DNA of 64,000 nt from contig NZ_VICC01000001.1 in NCBI RefSeq assembly GCF_006546825.1, forward strand, positions 188,191 through 252,190, written 5' to 3'. Position numbers and translations under genes: made by a program. The notes under the pieces are model-generated. The model was not told the origin of the DNA. It saw only the letters and a list, made by a program, of their open reading frames with translations, and did no database searches. This DNA comes from Actinomyces oris. Its GTDB lineage: Bacteria > Actinomycetota > Actinomycetes > Actinomycetales > Actinomycetaceae. Of the stretch, positions 1-8,705 are shown piece by piece (within the stretch, counting starts at the first letter, position 1; each line of letters opens with the position of its first letter).

Positions 1-933
1 CGCCTCCTGGAGCTGGACGTGCAGGGTGGCCGGCAGGTCCTCGGGCAGTCCCAGGGTCCGGCGTCGGGCGAGGTCGCGCGCCTGCCCGGCGACGACGTCG
101 ACCTGACTGAGCGGGGCGATCGCACCAGCCTCGGCGGAGGCGGACAGGGAGGCAGCCAGCCCCTCCAGGGCAGTGGGCAGCGCCTCCAGTCGGGTGCGGT
201 GCAGGTTCCAGGCGTCCTCCCACTTGGCCTCGGCCTCGGCGAGGTCCGCCTCCTCGGAGCCGGCGCGGTCGGGGGCCTCGGGGGGCCGGTGCAGCTGACG
301 AGCGATCTGCTGGAAGGGCGAGGAGAGGAAACCGAGATTGCCGCCCTCCTCCCCGGCGGAGATGAACTGGATGGAGGTCTCCAGACGCTCCAGGAGGTGG
401 CGGCGCAGGAGCTCGTCGGAGCCGGTCGAGTGCTCGACGGCGGCCACGCGGTGACGCAGGGAGCGCTCGGCACTGAGACGCTCGACCAGCCCCGCGGGCG
501 AGTAGTCGGGAAGGATGGTTCCGCCGGGCAGGCCGGTGCGGGCGGCCGCCTCGGGGTCGTGGGCGCACAGGAGCAGGGCGTACTCGTCGGCAAGGTCGCG
601 CAGGACGACGCCGGCCGCCGCAGTCTCGGAAGGCGAGTGGACCGAGGAGCGGGTGGCGGACTGGGCGGAGGTGTGGGCGGCGGGCGCCGCGGAGGCTGCC
701 GCCTCGACCTCGCGCACACTCAAGGGGGCGCCGGCCGTGCGGACGGCCCGCCAGGTTCCTGAGCTCGGGTGCTGTGGATGGACCGGTGGCCGCTCGGGCG
801 GCCCGGTGCTCACTGGGCTGGTGGCGGGGGCGGGCGTGACGTCCGCCGTGCCGGCAGGGGCGTCCTGCGCGTGGGAGCCGCCGGGAGGTGCAGCGGGTCC
901 GGTTGGAGAGTGCTTCGAGGAGTGATCGGTCAT
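1..933 (-). CDS. DUF885 family protein, N-terminal part
   Basis: The reading frame is open from an ATG at 933 to the left edge (311 codons, no stop), so the gene is cut by the window. A low-complexity Pro/Ala/Ser/Thr-rich stretch of about 75 residues is followed by a region resembling the start of the DUF885 family: a helix with DEYALLLCAHDPEAAAR, then a Leu-Pro-Asp-Tyr-Ser-Pro segment and long helices. Family members are usually 550-600 residues with a metalloprotease-like HExxE-type site further on, which would lie outside the window. An AAAGG sits about ten bases before the ATG. Function is unknown; the family assignment rests on the N-terminal pattern only. Confidence 0.6.
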   Translation of the reverse strand, partial: MTDHSSKHSPTGPAAPPGGSHAQDAPAGTADVTPAPATSPVSTGPPERPPVHPQHPSSGTWRAVRTAGAPLSVREVEAAASAAPAAHTSAQSATRSSVHSPSETAAAGVVLRDLADEYALLLCAHDPEAAARTGLPGGTILPDYSPAGLVERLSAERSLRHRVAAVEHSTGSDELLRRHLLERLETSIQFISAGEEGGNLGFLSSPFQQIARQLHRPPEAPDRAGSEEADLAEAEAKWEDAWNLHRTRLEALPTALEGLAASLSASAEAGAIAPLSQVDVVAGQARDLARRRTLGLPEDLPATLHVQLQEA

Positions 934-1744
934 AACAAGCAGGCCTTTCGCTTCACTCGCCGCATGGCGGGCGGGCCCGGCGGCGACATTGCCGTCTCAC
1001 CAGGGTGCCAGGAAGCGGAACAAAGGTCCATAGGCGTCGCAGATCTGACGGCGAAGAAGATTGGATGAATTGGTGGGCGCTCCACCCTGTTCGAGGGCGG
1101 CGGGCGCGGCTGGGAACTGGTGCTGGTGCTGGTCCGGTCCCGAGGCGCTTGACTCAACGACGAGCCCGAGCCGGGACCTCGGTAGCGGATGCGGGGAGTC
1201 GGGACTCCCCGCCCCCTCCTGCCAGCACGGACACCCAAGGGGCCGGCCGGCGATCGCGGGTGGCTACCGGGTAGCGGTCGCGGGGCATCGATGGCGGCCG
1301 GCCGATGAGCAGGAGCGAAGCAGGCTGACGCGCATGGCCGTCGACCGCGGCGCGAAGCCGCAAACGGGACGGGTCATCAGTGCTCCTCTCATCCTGGACG
1401 GGCCGGGACGCCCCGGCTCGGGGCGCTCGCCGTGCTGTTGTTGTGCCGTGATGGGCGTGACACGATTCAAGGACGCCGCGGCAGCGGTGTCAAGGATCTG
1501 CGGCCGCGGTTCACCCATACCGATATCCGCGCAGGTCAGAGGCCTCTTAGTGATCGTCATGCATCGCTGCGCTGCCGCCGTTGGCAGCGCTCACAGGAGG
1601 GTGTTCCCCGCCGTCGAGTCGCATCCACCAGACCCGGACCGACCGCATGGTGGTCACTCGTCATTGACAGCGCGTGCCAGGTGTGCGCAACGCGGCCCCA
1701 CCCCCATCCTCCCCGTCGCCTCCCGGACCGGCGCCAGTACGGCC
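934..1744. other. Intergenic stretch without a recognisable gene
   Basis: Divergent region between the DUF885 gene and the first R1 repeat. Several open frames cross it on both strands, but none has a plausible ribosome-binding site, a recognisable domain or a consistent codon pattern. It probably holds the promoter of the DUF885 gene and decayed sequence. No convincing promoter hexamers were found. Confidence 0.4.
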
Positions 1745-1881
1745 GGGGACATTCCGCGCGGCCGGGTGCGTGTCCTTCCGGGCGGGGGCATTCGACGCCG
1801 TCGGGGACAGCAATCCCGTCCCCACACGCGCGAGACGTCCCCGGCCGGAAGATAGTGTCCCCGCACGCGCAGGATGCCCCC
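1745..1881 (+). repeat. R1 dispersed repeat, copy 1
   Basis: First of eight same-orientation copies of a ~140-bp intergenic repeat. It starts GGGGACATTCCGCGCGGCC and ends in several units finishing with GTCCCC. Inside, CTTCCGG(C)CGGGG is answered by CCCCGGCCGGAAG, and GGGGAC by GTCCCC around a nine-base loop. The CGAGACG variant is shared only with copy 2. A decayed copy of the start of the DUF817 gene follows it. Confidence 0.85.
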
Positions 1882-1921
1882 ACATGCCAGCGAGCTCTCG
1901 GAGACACGGCGTACGTTGGTC

Positions 1922-2053
1922 GTACCCAATGCCGCGCGCCTTCCGCTGAGTCGGTGGCACCAGCGCCCGCGGATGGCGCCCGACAGCACCACCGCCGACA
2001 CCACCTTCATCCGCGCAGCCCTGCGCGCCATCGTCACGATTGGAGACAGCTGA
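1922..2053 (+). pseudogene. Decayed duplicate of the DUF817 gene start
   Basis: Translated from 1922 this reads V-P-N-A-A-R-L-P-L-S-R-W, against V-P-D-T-A-R-L-P-L-S-R-W at the real DUF817 gene (3677). The GTG start of the intact gene is GTA here. After these twelve residues the similarity stops; the frame continues to a TGA that overlaps the ATG of the next gene (TGATG). Both copies also have an R1 repeat upstream, so repeat and gene start were duplicated together. A short coupled leader ORF starting at ATG 1973 (26 codons) is a less likely alternative. Confidence 0.6.
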
Positions 2054-2664
2054 TGACAGCCAAGAAGCCCCTCAAGAAGACGGGCGACCGCACCCTCATC
2101 GTCTACGCCCACCCCTACGACGGCTCCTTCAACCACGCCGTACTCGAGGCCGCCACCTCCGCCCTGGACAAGGCGGGAAGGCCCTACGACGTCGTCGACC
2201 TCTACGCCGACGGCTTCGACCCGCGCTACACCGCCGAGGAGCTGGCCCTGTTCAGCGAGGGCGGCACGCTGGACCCGCTGGTGAGTCACTACCAGAAGCT
2301 CATCGAGGGGGCCTCGCGCATCATTGTCATCTGCCCGATCTGGTGGAGTGACGTGCCGGCCATCGTCAAGGGCTTCGTGGACAAGGTCATGAAGCAGAAC
2401 TGGGCCTACCACCCGACGGCCTCCGGGGTGAAGGGGCACCTCACCCACATCCAGCAGGTGCTGGTGCTCACCACCTCAACCGCCCCGACCTGGTTCCTGC
2501 GCCGGTTCTGCGGCAACTACGTCGGCTCGGTGTTCCTGGGAGCCGTCCTCAAGCAGCTGGGCATGGGCGGGCGAAGCTGGGTCAACTTCGGCAAGGTCGG
2601 CAAGACCGGCCGACGCCAGCACAAGAAGCACCTCAAGCGCGTGGCCCGGCTCGTGGTGAAGTGA
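2053..2664 (+). CDS. Flavodoxin-fold NAD(P)H dehydrogenase (quinone) family protein
   Basis: 203 residues, close to the usual length of this family. After a short Lys-rich N-terminus come the first strand and phosphate-binding loop typical of NQO1/KefF-type enzymes (LIVYAHPYDGSFNHA), an internal CPIWWSDVPAIVKGFVDKV segment that matches the conserved P-x-W-W/Y-x-x-x-P motif, and a Lys/Arg-rich tail. Members use FMN or FAD to transfer two electrons from NAD(P)H to quinones or related acceptors in the cytoplasm. The ATG at 2053 was chosen because it begins just before the domain and has GGAG upstream; a longer in-frame extension runs through repeat sequence and is not credible. The next gene starts 3 bp after its stop, so the two are co-transcribed. 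Confidence 0.85.
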   Translation: MTAKKPLKKTGDRTLIVYAHPYDGSFNHAVLEAATSALDKAGRPYDVVDLYADGFDPRYTAEELALFSEGGTLDPLVSHYQKLIEGASRIIVICPIWWSDVPAIVKGFVDKVMKQNWAYHPTASGVKGHLTHIQQVLVLTTSTAPTWFLRRFCGNYVGSVFLGAVLKQLGMGGRSWVNFGKVGKTGRRQHKKHLKRVARLVVK

Positions 2665-2667
2665 CGC

Positions 2668-3414
2668 ATGAGCCCCGGTGTGACCGCGGCGCGCCAAGCC
2701 GAGCTGAACTCGGGACGAGACGAGTCCCGAACACTGGCGGAGATCCTGGCCATCACCCATTCCGCACTTCTGACGCAGGTGGTGCCGGAGGCGCCCGAGG
2801 GGCTGGTTGAGGCGGCCAAGCGCGCCGACTCGCTCGGCATCCTGGCCCGTATGCAGACCATGGGCGAAGCGCTGTATACGCACCTGGGTCACTCCGCCTG
2901 CCTGGATCTCGCTGACCACCCGGTCGACACGGTCCGGGGCTGGGCGGTCTTCGCCCTGGTCTCCCAGGAGAAGGACGCCGACGTCGACACGCTGTTGGCC
3001 CTGGTGCGACCGGCCGCGGACGACCCGCATTTCGGAGTGCGCGAGTGGGCATGGATGGCGGTGCGTCCGCACTTGGTGCCCCGGCTCGACGAGGCGATCC
3101 TCGCGCTGCGACCATGGACCTCGGATCCCTCGGAGCGCATTCGGCGCTTCGCCAGCGAGTCGCTGCGTCCACGGGGCGTGTGGGCGCGGCACATTCCCGC
3201 GCTCAAGAAGGAGCCCGAGCGGGGCCTTCCGCTGCTCGAGCCGCTGCGTGCCGACTCCTCCCGCTATGTGCAGGACTCCGTGGCGAACTGGATCAACGAC
3301 GCCGCCAAGACCCAGCCCGCCTGGGCCAGGGAGCTCTGCGAGCGCTGGCAGGAGGAGTCGCCCACCCCCGCCACTGAACGGATCATCAAGAGAGCGCTGC
3401 GCTCGATCCGGTGA
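2668..3414 (+). CDS. AlkC-like HEAT-repeat DNA alkylation repair family protein
   Basis: 248 residues, all helical, with the HEAT-like pattern of the AlkC/AlkD superfamily. The C-terminal half carries the family-typical run of an R-R/F-A-S-E block, then RGLPLLEPLRADSSRYVQDS, VANWIND and a final I-I-K-R-A-L-R-S-I. Enzymes of this group remove N3- or N7-alkylated purines; some members only bind DNA. No assignment of an active-site Asp is attempted. The gene starts 3 bp after the flavodoxin-like gene and is followed 66 bp later by R1 copy 2. A second alkylation-repair gene (AlkD type) begins at the right end of the window; it is not a close copy. Confidence 0.7.
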   Translation: MSPGVTAARQAELNSGRDESRTLAEILAITHSALLTQVVPEAPEGLVEAAKRADSLGILARMQTMGEALYTHLGHSACLDLADHPVDTVRGWAVFALVSQEKDADVDTLLALVRPAADDPHFGVREWAWMAVRPHLVPRLDEAILALRPWTSDPSERIRRFASESLRPRGVWARHIPALKKEPERGLPLLEPLRADSSRYVQDSVANWINDAAKTQPAWARELCERWQEESPTPATERIIKRALRSIR

Positions 3415-3480
3415 TGGTGTCGGCCAGCTGGTGGCCGAACCCGGACGGGCTGTCCTCTCAGTAGTGACGCGCCCCTCGAC

Positions 3481-3639
3481 GGGGACATTCCACGCGGCCG
3501 GGTGCGTGTCCTTCCGGACGGGGGCATTCGACGCCGTCGGGGACAGCAAACCCGTCCCCGAACGCGCGAGACGTCCCCGGCCGGAAGAAAGTGTCCCCGC
3601 ATGCGCAGGATGTCCCCGGCCGAGAGAGAATGTCCCCGT
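3481..3639 (+). repeat. R1 dispersed repeat, copy 2
   Basis: Begins 66 bp after the AlkC-like gene and ends about 40 bp before the DUF817 start. It has the full nested inverted-repeat architecture plus one extra terminal unit ending GTCCCC. It shares the CGAGACG variant with copy 1, which supports a joint duplication of repeat and DUF817 5' end. Confidence 0.85.
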
Positions 3640-3676
3640 CAGCGGGGCGGCGTTACGGCGCTGGCATACTTCGGTC

Positions 3677-4534
3677 GTGCCCGATACCGCTCGCCTCCCC
3701 CTGAGTCGGTGGCGCCTGCTCCCCCGCCGCCTGGTCCAGTTCGCCCTCCTGGAGCTGGCCTGCTGCGCCTTCGCCATCGCCATCTTCGTCGGACTCGCGG
3801 CCAGCGTCCTGATCTGGAAGTACACGAATCCGCCGATCGCCCGCTACGACGCCCTGCTGATCTACGTCGTCGTGGTGCAGATCGCCTTCGTGGCCCTCAA
3901 GCAGGAGACCTGGCGCGAGCTCGGCGTCATCTGCGCCTTCCACCTCATCGGGCTGGCGCTGGAGGTGTTCAAGGTCCGCACCGGTTCCTGGGCCTATCCG
4001 GACGCGGGAGTGGTACGCGTCGGCGGGGTGCCGGTCTTCTCTGGATTCATGTACGCCTCCGTCGGTTCCTACATCTGTCAGGCCTTCCGGCGCCTCGACC
4101 TGCACGTGGGCGGTTTTCGGTGGTGGCCGGTGAGTCTGTTGGCCGTGGCCGCCTACCTCAACTTCTTCACCCATCACGTCATCGTCGACCTGCGCTGGGT
4201 GATCGCGGCCGGTTTCCTCATCGCCCTGTGGGGAAGCGCCGTCCACTTCACTGTCGGCGGTGACCGCTACTGGATGCCGACGACGGTGGCCTTCATCCTC
4301 ATCGGGGGCTTCCTCTGGCTGGCGGAGAACCTGGCCACGGCGCTGAGCGCCTGGCGCTACCCCAACCAGGCCGACGGCTGGCACCTGGTGCATGCCGGCA
4401 AGTTCGGCAGCTGGGCGCTGCTCATCTCACTGAGCTTCGTGCTTGTGGCCGCCGTCAAGGCCAAGGAGGGCACCCTCTACGGACGCGGCCTGCCGCGCGT
4501 GACGCGCCGGCGCCTGCGCATCGCCGAGACCTGA
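3677..4534 (+). CDS. DUF817 family integral membrane protein
   Basis: 285 residues with about eight hydrophobic segments. Conserved features of DUF817 (YoaT-like proteins) are visible: the Q-E-T-W-R-E-L-G segment, LEVFKVRTGSWAYP, the FSGFMYASVGSYICQAFRR block, an Asn-Phe-Phe-Thr-His-His motif and the GWHLVHAGKFGSWALL end. The role of the family is unknown; it acts in the cytoplasmic membrane. The GTG at 3677 was chosen because the frame upstream is repeat DNA. No clear Shine-Dalgarno precedes it, so initiation may be leaderless. The first twelve codons are duplicated in decayed form at 1922. Confidence 0.85.
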   Translation: MPDTARLPLSRWRLLPRRLVQFALLELACCAFAIAIFVGLAASVLIWKYTNPPIARYDALLIYVVVVQIAFVALKQETWRELGVICAFHLIGLALEVFKVRTGSWAYPDAGVVRVGGVPVFSGFMYASVGSYICQAFRRLDLHVGGFRWWPVSLLAVAAYLNFFTHHVIVDLRWVIAAGFLIALWGSAVHFTVGGDRYWMPTTVAFILIGGFLWLAENLATALSAWRYPNQADGWHLVHAGKFGSWALLISLSFVLVAAVKAKEGTLYGRGLPRVTRRRLRIAET

Positions 4535-4686
4535 GCCGCGCGCTGCGGCCCCGGGTTCGTCGTCCGCCCAATCGACCTGCACGTCTTCACGTAAGGCTGA
4601 GCACTGCGCACACCGACCCGCCGCCACGTCCTCGTCAGGTCGCCAGCGCGCACCGGCCCGCCACCACCCCCAGCACCAACACCGAC

Positions 4687-4833
4687 GGGGGCATTCCGCG
4701 CGGCCGGGTGCGTGTCGTTCCAGGCGGGGGCATTCGACGCCGTCGGGGACAGTAATCCCGTACCCCAACGCGCAGGATGTCCCCGGCCAGAAGAGGGTGT
4801 CCCCACAGGCGTGGAATGTCCCCGTCAGCGAGG
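4687..4833 (+). repeat. R1 dispersed repeat, copy 3
   Basis: Third copy, about 150 bp after the DUF817 stop. The first unit reads GGGGGCATTCC instead of GGGGACATTCC and the central loop is altered (GTACCCC), so this copy is more diverged. It is followed directly by the R2 hairpin; together they fill most of the 422-bp gap between convergent genes. Confidence 0.8.
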
Positions 4834-4878
4834 GGCCGGTCAGGCCAGAAGAAGGACTCGCCCGCCCCAGCCAGCACC

Positions 4879-4942
4879 GAGCCGGGCATTCTTCGCGGTG
4901 CCCCACAGAAACTCCGGGGGCTACGCAAAGAATGCCCGGCTC
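4879..4942. repeat. R2 hairpin repeat, copy 1 (bidirectional terminator candidate)
   Basis: GAGCCGGGCATTCTTCGC at 4879-4896 pairs with GCAAAGAATGCCCGGCTC at 4925-4942 (one mismatch). An inner CCCC/GGGG pair closes the loop. It lies 15 bp past the stop of the minus-strand DUF5926 gene and after DUF817, where a shared terminator is expected. A second copy with the same outer arms lies after pgm (22136-22199). Confidence 0.75.
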
Positions 4943-4956
4943 GACGAGAGAAAGAG

Positions 4957-5847
4957 TCAGAGGTTGACCTGGCGGGAGATGATGCCGGCCTTGGCACGGC
5001 GGACCTCGGGGCTCAGGGGGCTGGTGTCGGCCAGTGCGGCCTCCAGGCGCTTGCCCATGGCCTGCAGCGGCTTGGTGAGCTCCTCGGCCTCCGTGCCGGG
5101 GACGAGCTCCCACACCGGGATGGCCAGGCCGTTGGCCCGGAAGGCGCCGACGAAGCGCGCCCCCTCCTCCAGGTCGGACTCTCGTGCGGCGTAGATGCGG
5201 GCGAAGGCGTTGAAGAACTCGTCCTCGTCCTCCCCGCGCGCCCAGCGCACGAACTCCTTGGCGCCCAGTCGGCACCAGTAGGCGTGCTCGACGCCGGGAA
5301 CAGGCCGGGTCGGGGCGATCTCCTCCTTGGCGCGCTCGATGGCCTCCTCGATGACCTGGCGGGCCTGCTCGTTCTCGCCGGCGGCCTGCGGGTCGATCCA
5401 GAAGTCGAAGGTCTCGCGCACAGAGACCACCGGCGGCTCAGTGGTATCAAGAATGTCCTGGAGGCGCGGGCCGGGCTCGGGCAGGCCGTCGGTACGCAGG
5501 GCCTGACCCTCGGGCAGCTCGAGGGTGGCCAGGACGGCGGCGGCGACGTCGCGGGAGGCGTCCCCGGAGTGCATGGAGGTCTGCATAGCCACGAGGACCT
5601 CGCCGTCGGAGCGCTTGAGCCCCTGGACGAACTCGGGAAGGAGCGTGACGAGCTGAACCTGCTTGCCCCCGTACTCCTTGGTCAGGCGCACGGTGGCCGT
5701 GGCGGCCGGGATGATCTGAGCCATCGCCACGAGGTCCTCCTCGGCCGGCAGACCGGCGAAGGGACGGGCGACGAACTCGATGCTCTGCTTGCGGGGCTTG
5801 GCCGACGCGGCGGCCGGACGGCGCCCGTGGCGCTTCTTCTTCGACAT
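4957..5847 (-). CDS. DUF5926 family protein
   Basis: 296 residues. The protein opens with a short basic patch (MSKKKRHGRRP) and continues as a soluble alpha/beta protein with conserved pieces such as VARPFAGLPAEEDLVAMAQI and EHAYWCRLGAKEFVRWARG. This matches the actinobacterial DUF5926 family, whose function is not known. The ATG at 5847 is preferred over one eleven codons upstream because the Lys/Arg-rich start is typical of the family and a GGTAGG lies just upstream. The gene is monocistronic and ends next to the R2 hairpin. Confidence 0.8.
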   Translation of the reverse strand: MSKKKRHGRRPAAASAKPRKQSIEFVARPFAGLPAEEDLVAMAQIIPAATATVRLTKEYGGKQVQLVTLLPEFVQGLKRSDGEVLVAMQTSMHSGDASRDVAAAVLATLELPEGQALRTDGLPEPGPRLQDILDTTEPPVVSVRETFDFWIDPQAAGENEQARQVIEEAIERAKEEIAPTRPVPGVEHAYWCRLGAKEFVRWARGEDEDEFFNAFARIYAARESDLEEGARFVGAFRANGLAIPVWELVPGTEAEELTKPLQAMGKRLEAALADTSPLSPEVRRAKAGIISRQVNL

Positions 5848-6003
5848 GCCCGTCAGCCTACCGGCCACGTGGCGCCCCACCGGGGTCGACGACGGCCCGT
5901 CGCCGCCCCATGACGCGCCTCACGGCAGTTCTCCCCAGTGGTTTCCCCCGACGTCACAGGGAGAACAGTCCCGCCGCCGCATGGAGTGGGGAATGCTAGT
6001 CCC

Positions 6004-7398
6004 ATGCGATTCAGTGCGGTGGGCCTTCGGCACCTGGGGATCCGTGTTGCTCGAATGGCCTGGAGCAGCCGCCTGTTCAAGACTGCGCTGGTGTTCGTCG
6101 TCATCACCGTGTTCCTCACGCTCGCACAGGCGTGGGCTCAGCAGCGACCGGTCATGGCGTCCTCACTCACTCAGCCGGAGGCGCCGGCGTACTCGACCTG
6201 GCAGGCCTCGGCCGAGGCGAATGAGACGACGTCATGCGACACCTCCACCGACACGAGCCCCGCACCGGGAACCCAGTGGAGTGAGGCCTGGCGCTTCGAC
6301 AGCGGAACCGACCCATCCGCGACTCTGAGCTCCCCCGTGATCCACCGATGCGGGAACTACCTTGTTGTGGAATCCCGCGAAGAGAAGGACGCCCTGCGCG
6401 GTTACCTCCTTGACAAGGCAGGCCCAAAGAAACTGTGGGAGCTGACGAACAAGAGTATCAACCTATGGGGATCCCCTTGGTGGGGCGGACACTTGGTTCT
6501 GAACCACGAGATTCTCGATCCGGCCACCGGGCGCACAGAAACAGCCCCGTGGTCCTCAGACAACTGGCCGTACATCATCTCCCCTCATCTCATCATCACC
6601 TGCGACTCCTACTGGAACACCAACCGGTGCAGCGCCTGGGACTGGAGCGGCGGGCGCCCCACTCGGCGCTGGGAGCGCAGGTACGACACCCAAACCAACC
6701 CTCAGCCGTCAGGAATCGCTGGAGATGACGCCACTGGAAGCATCCTGGTGTCGACTGCCTCGGCTGACAACAGCCAAGCGGCAAGGACTGGTCTCATGAA
6801 CCTCGCTGACGGGAGTGTTCGCAACGACTGGGCGGGCGAGGAACTGGGGAGGGAATCGACATACATCCCCGCGCAGGACGGGTGGATCCACATCCCGCGG
6901 GACTCCGAGACCGCTGAGGCCTACTCCCTTCAAGGAGAGCCGAGGGGGACATTCCCCCTCTCCGGGAGCAATGCAGCGCTGCTCCTGTCGGAGTCGGGAA
7001 CCCCCACCGTGGAGCAGTTCCAGCGAGCCTACGAATCGGGCGACCTCTCCTGGGCCGCGTACACCGTCGAGTGCACGTCCACCAGCGCCTGCACCTTCAA
7101 CGGCACCCCCGTGACGCTGCCCCTCGAGAAGGCCCTCGACCGGACTCCGGGACGAGGCACGCTGCAGCTCGGCTGGCATCTCACCGATGACCGGCACATC
7201 CTGGCGGCCCCGTTCGCATTCGGCCGCCAGTGGAGCCAGTCGACAAACGATGAAACGTCCCTCGTCATCGACACCCGCACGTCGCAGGTCATCGCCCCTC
7301 CGGGGAGGTTGGCGCATATTCAGGCCAATCTCACCGACTCGCACCTGATGATCGGCATCCACGGGACCGAGATCGTCGGCTACATGCCCACCGCGTGA
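6004..7398 (+). CDS. Membrane-anchored extracytoplasmic protein, possible beta-propeller
   Basis: 464 residues from the ATG at 6004, which has GGGGAA upstream. One hydrophobic segment near residues 25-45 (ALVFVVITVFLTLAQAWA) would anchor it, with the rest outside the cell. The ectodomain has repeated Trp/Gly-rich strands with alternating 'value then description' pattern (for example W-E-L-T-N-K near residue 125, NDWAGEE near 285), which suggests a PQQ-like beta-propeller, and four or more cysteines that could form disulfides. No family was recognised. It ends 8 bp from the convergent DUF5129 array. Its Asn/Ser content is higher than that of its neighbours. Confidence 0.6.
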   Translation: MRFSAVGLRHLGIRVARMAWSSRLFKTALVFVVITVFLTLAQAWAQQRPVMASSLTQPEAPAYSTWQASAEANETTSCDTSTDTSPAPGTQWSEAWRFDSGTDPSATLSSPVIHRCGNYLVVESREEKDALRGYLLDKAGPKKLWELTNKSINLWGSPWWGGHLVLNHEILDPATGRTETAPWSSDNWPYIISPHLIITCDSYWNTNRCSAWDWSGGRPTRRWERRYDTQTNPQPSGIAGDDATGSILVSTASADNSQAARTGLMNLADGSVRNDWAGEELGRESTYIPAQDGWIHIPRDSETAEAYSLQGEPRGTFPLSGSNAALLLSESGTPTVEQFQRAYESGDLSWAAYTVECTSTSACTFNGTPVTLPLEKALDRTPGRGTLQLGWHLTDDRHILAAPFAFGRQWSQSTNDETSLVIDTRTSQVIAPPGRLAHIQANLTDSHLMIGIHGTEIVGYMPTA

Positions 7399-7406
7399 CG
7401 GTCCGC

Positions 7407-8705
7407 CTACACCCGCACCGCGGTTGCCGTCGACGTCGCGGCAGCGGCATTGGCGACCGCATCACGACGTCGTGCCACCGCCGTTTCCACGGCGGCCACG
7501 AGGCGAGAGATCCGATCCAGCTCAGCCAGCGCGGCAGCCGGAGAAATCTCGCCTTGATCCAGGCTGTTGGTCAGCTCTCCCAGCCTCCGATTCTGGTGGC
7601 CGACCCAGTTCTGGACAGCCTCGACCTGGAGCCCGGACCGGCGGCGGCTTGCGGATCGCACCATCCGGGTGACTGATCTCAGGCGCTCAAGAACCGGTTC
7701 CTGCAGCTTGCCCCAGACCTGCTCCCAGGTCGGGGACATCGTCAGCATGGACACGGTGTCCACGATGACATCGTCGCCGTCATCAAGGGCTGCGGAGCGC
7801 CGCTCGAGCTCCAGGGCCTCGTGTTGAACGCTCTTGCTGAACCAGTCGATGCCTCGAGGTTCACCGAATCTGTTCCAGGCGCGTGCGACGTCGTCATACT
7901 CGGCCTCGAAGCGCTGGTAGCGCTGTGTGAGCTGACGTGACTCCGGTGAACCGGGCTCCAGCGTTCCCACTCGCAGGGCGGTTGAGTCGTAGTCGTAGGT
8001 CACCTGTGCGTAGGAACGGGTGGCTGCTCGTGCTCGACGACGGGCATTGAGCCCTCGCCGACAGTAGATGACGAGCCTGACCACGCCTCCCGCGCACAGC
8101 AGCCCTGCACCGATAACGCCGATGCCCGAGACTGTCATGCCGTAGGGACCCAGGTAGGTCTCGGCTTGACGTCCCATCGCCACGACACCGCCGTTCCAGT
8201 CCTGAGCGGCGAAACGAGAGGCCGCCGCGTCCTGGATGGCGACCTGCTCGGATCGCTCCGGTGACACGTCTGCGCCGGGGTAGAAGGCCATCTGGTGCGC
8301 ATGAGGGGCCACCGCGATGACAACCACTCCTTCTTTCCAGCGACCTCCGCCCGAGGATCGGAAGTCCTGCCGGTAGTCGAAGATGTTCTCGGCGTAGTTC
8401 GCGGTAGCCGCATCCAGGTTGTTGATACCCCAGCCCGTCAGCGACACGACCTCGAAACGAATGTCTTGCCGGAATCTCAGACTCTGCAGATCACGCTGAA
8501 GAGCCTGGGAATCGAAGATGCCGGCTTCGTCGCGAACATTGACGGTGGGGGCATGGCCTTGCCGAAACGGACCGAGAATCGCGATGGGAAGCGCAAAGAT
8601 CATCAGCGCACATACGGCAATATTCGCAACAAATTTGACGACATCAGAGGTGTTGCGCCGCTGACGCTCCGGAACAGTTCTCCCTAAGACCATCGTATTG
8701 CCCAC
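7407..8705 (-). CDS. TPM-domain membrane protein, DUF5129 type (paralog 6 of array)
   Basis: 432 residues. Layout as in the other array members: one N-terminal membrane helix, a TPM-like extracytoplasmic domain that starts V-R-D-E-A-G-I and includes VVIAVAPHAHQMAFYPGAD and the DWNGGVVAMGRQAE end, a second membrane helix near residues 195-215, then a basic, helical cytoplasmic region (YAQVTYDYDSTALRVG, W-F-S-K). It lacks the Ser/Gly-rich tail of paralogs 2 and 3. Its start overlaps the end of the upstream paralog by 22 bp, so translation is probably coupled. TPM domains occur in photosystem-repair phosphatases and in bacterial membrane proteins of unknown function; no activity is claimed here. 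Confidence 0.75.
   Translation of the reverse strand: MGNTMVLGRTVPERQRRNTSDVVKFVANIAVCALMIFALPIAILGPFRQGHAPTVNVRDEAGIFDSQALQRDLQSLRFRQDIRFEVVSLTGWGINNLDAATANYAENIFDYRQDFRSSGGGRWKEGVVVIAVAPHAHQMAFYPGADVSPERSEQVAIQDAAASRFAAQDWNGGVVAMGRQAETYLGPYGMTVSGIGVIGAGLLCAGGVVRLVIYCRRGLNARRRARAATRSYAQVTYDYDSTALRVGTLEPGSPESRQLTQRYQRFEAEYDDVARAWNRFGEPRGIDWFSKSVQHEALELERRSAALDDGDDVIVDTVSMLTMSPTWEQVWGKLQEPVLERLRSVTRMVRSASRRRSGLQVEAVQNWVGHQNRRLGELTNSLDQGEISPAAALAELDRISRLVAAVETAVARRRDAVANAAAATSTATAVRV

Noticed and set aside
6940..6970. Possible ninth R1 copy (GGGGGACATTCCCCCTC)
   Set aside because: Short chance match inside the 6004-7398 coding region; the rest of R1 is missing.
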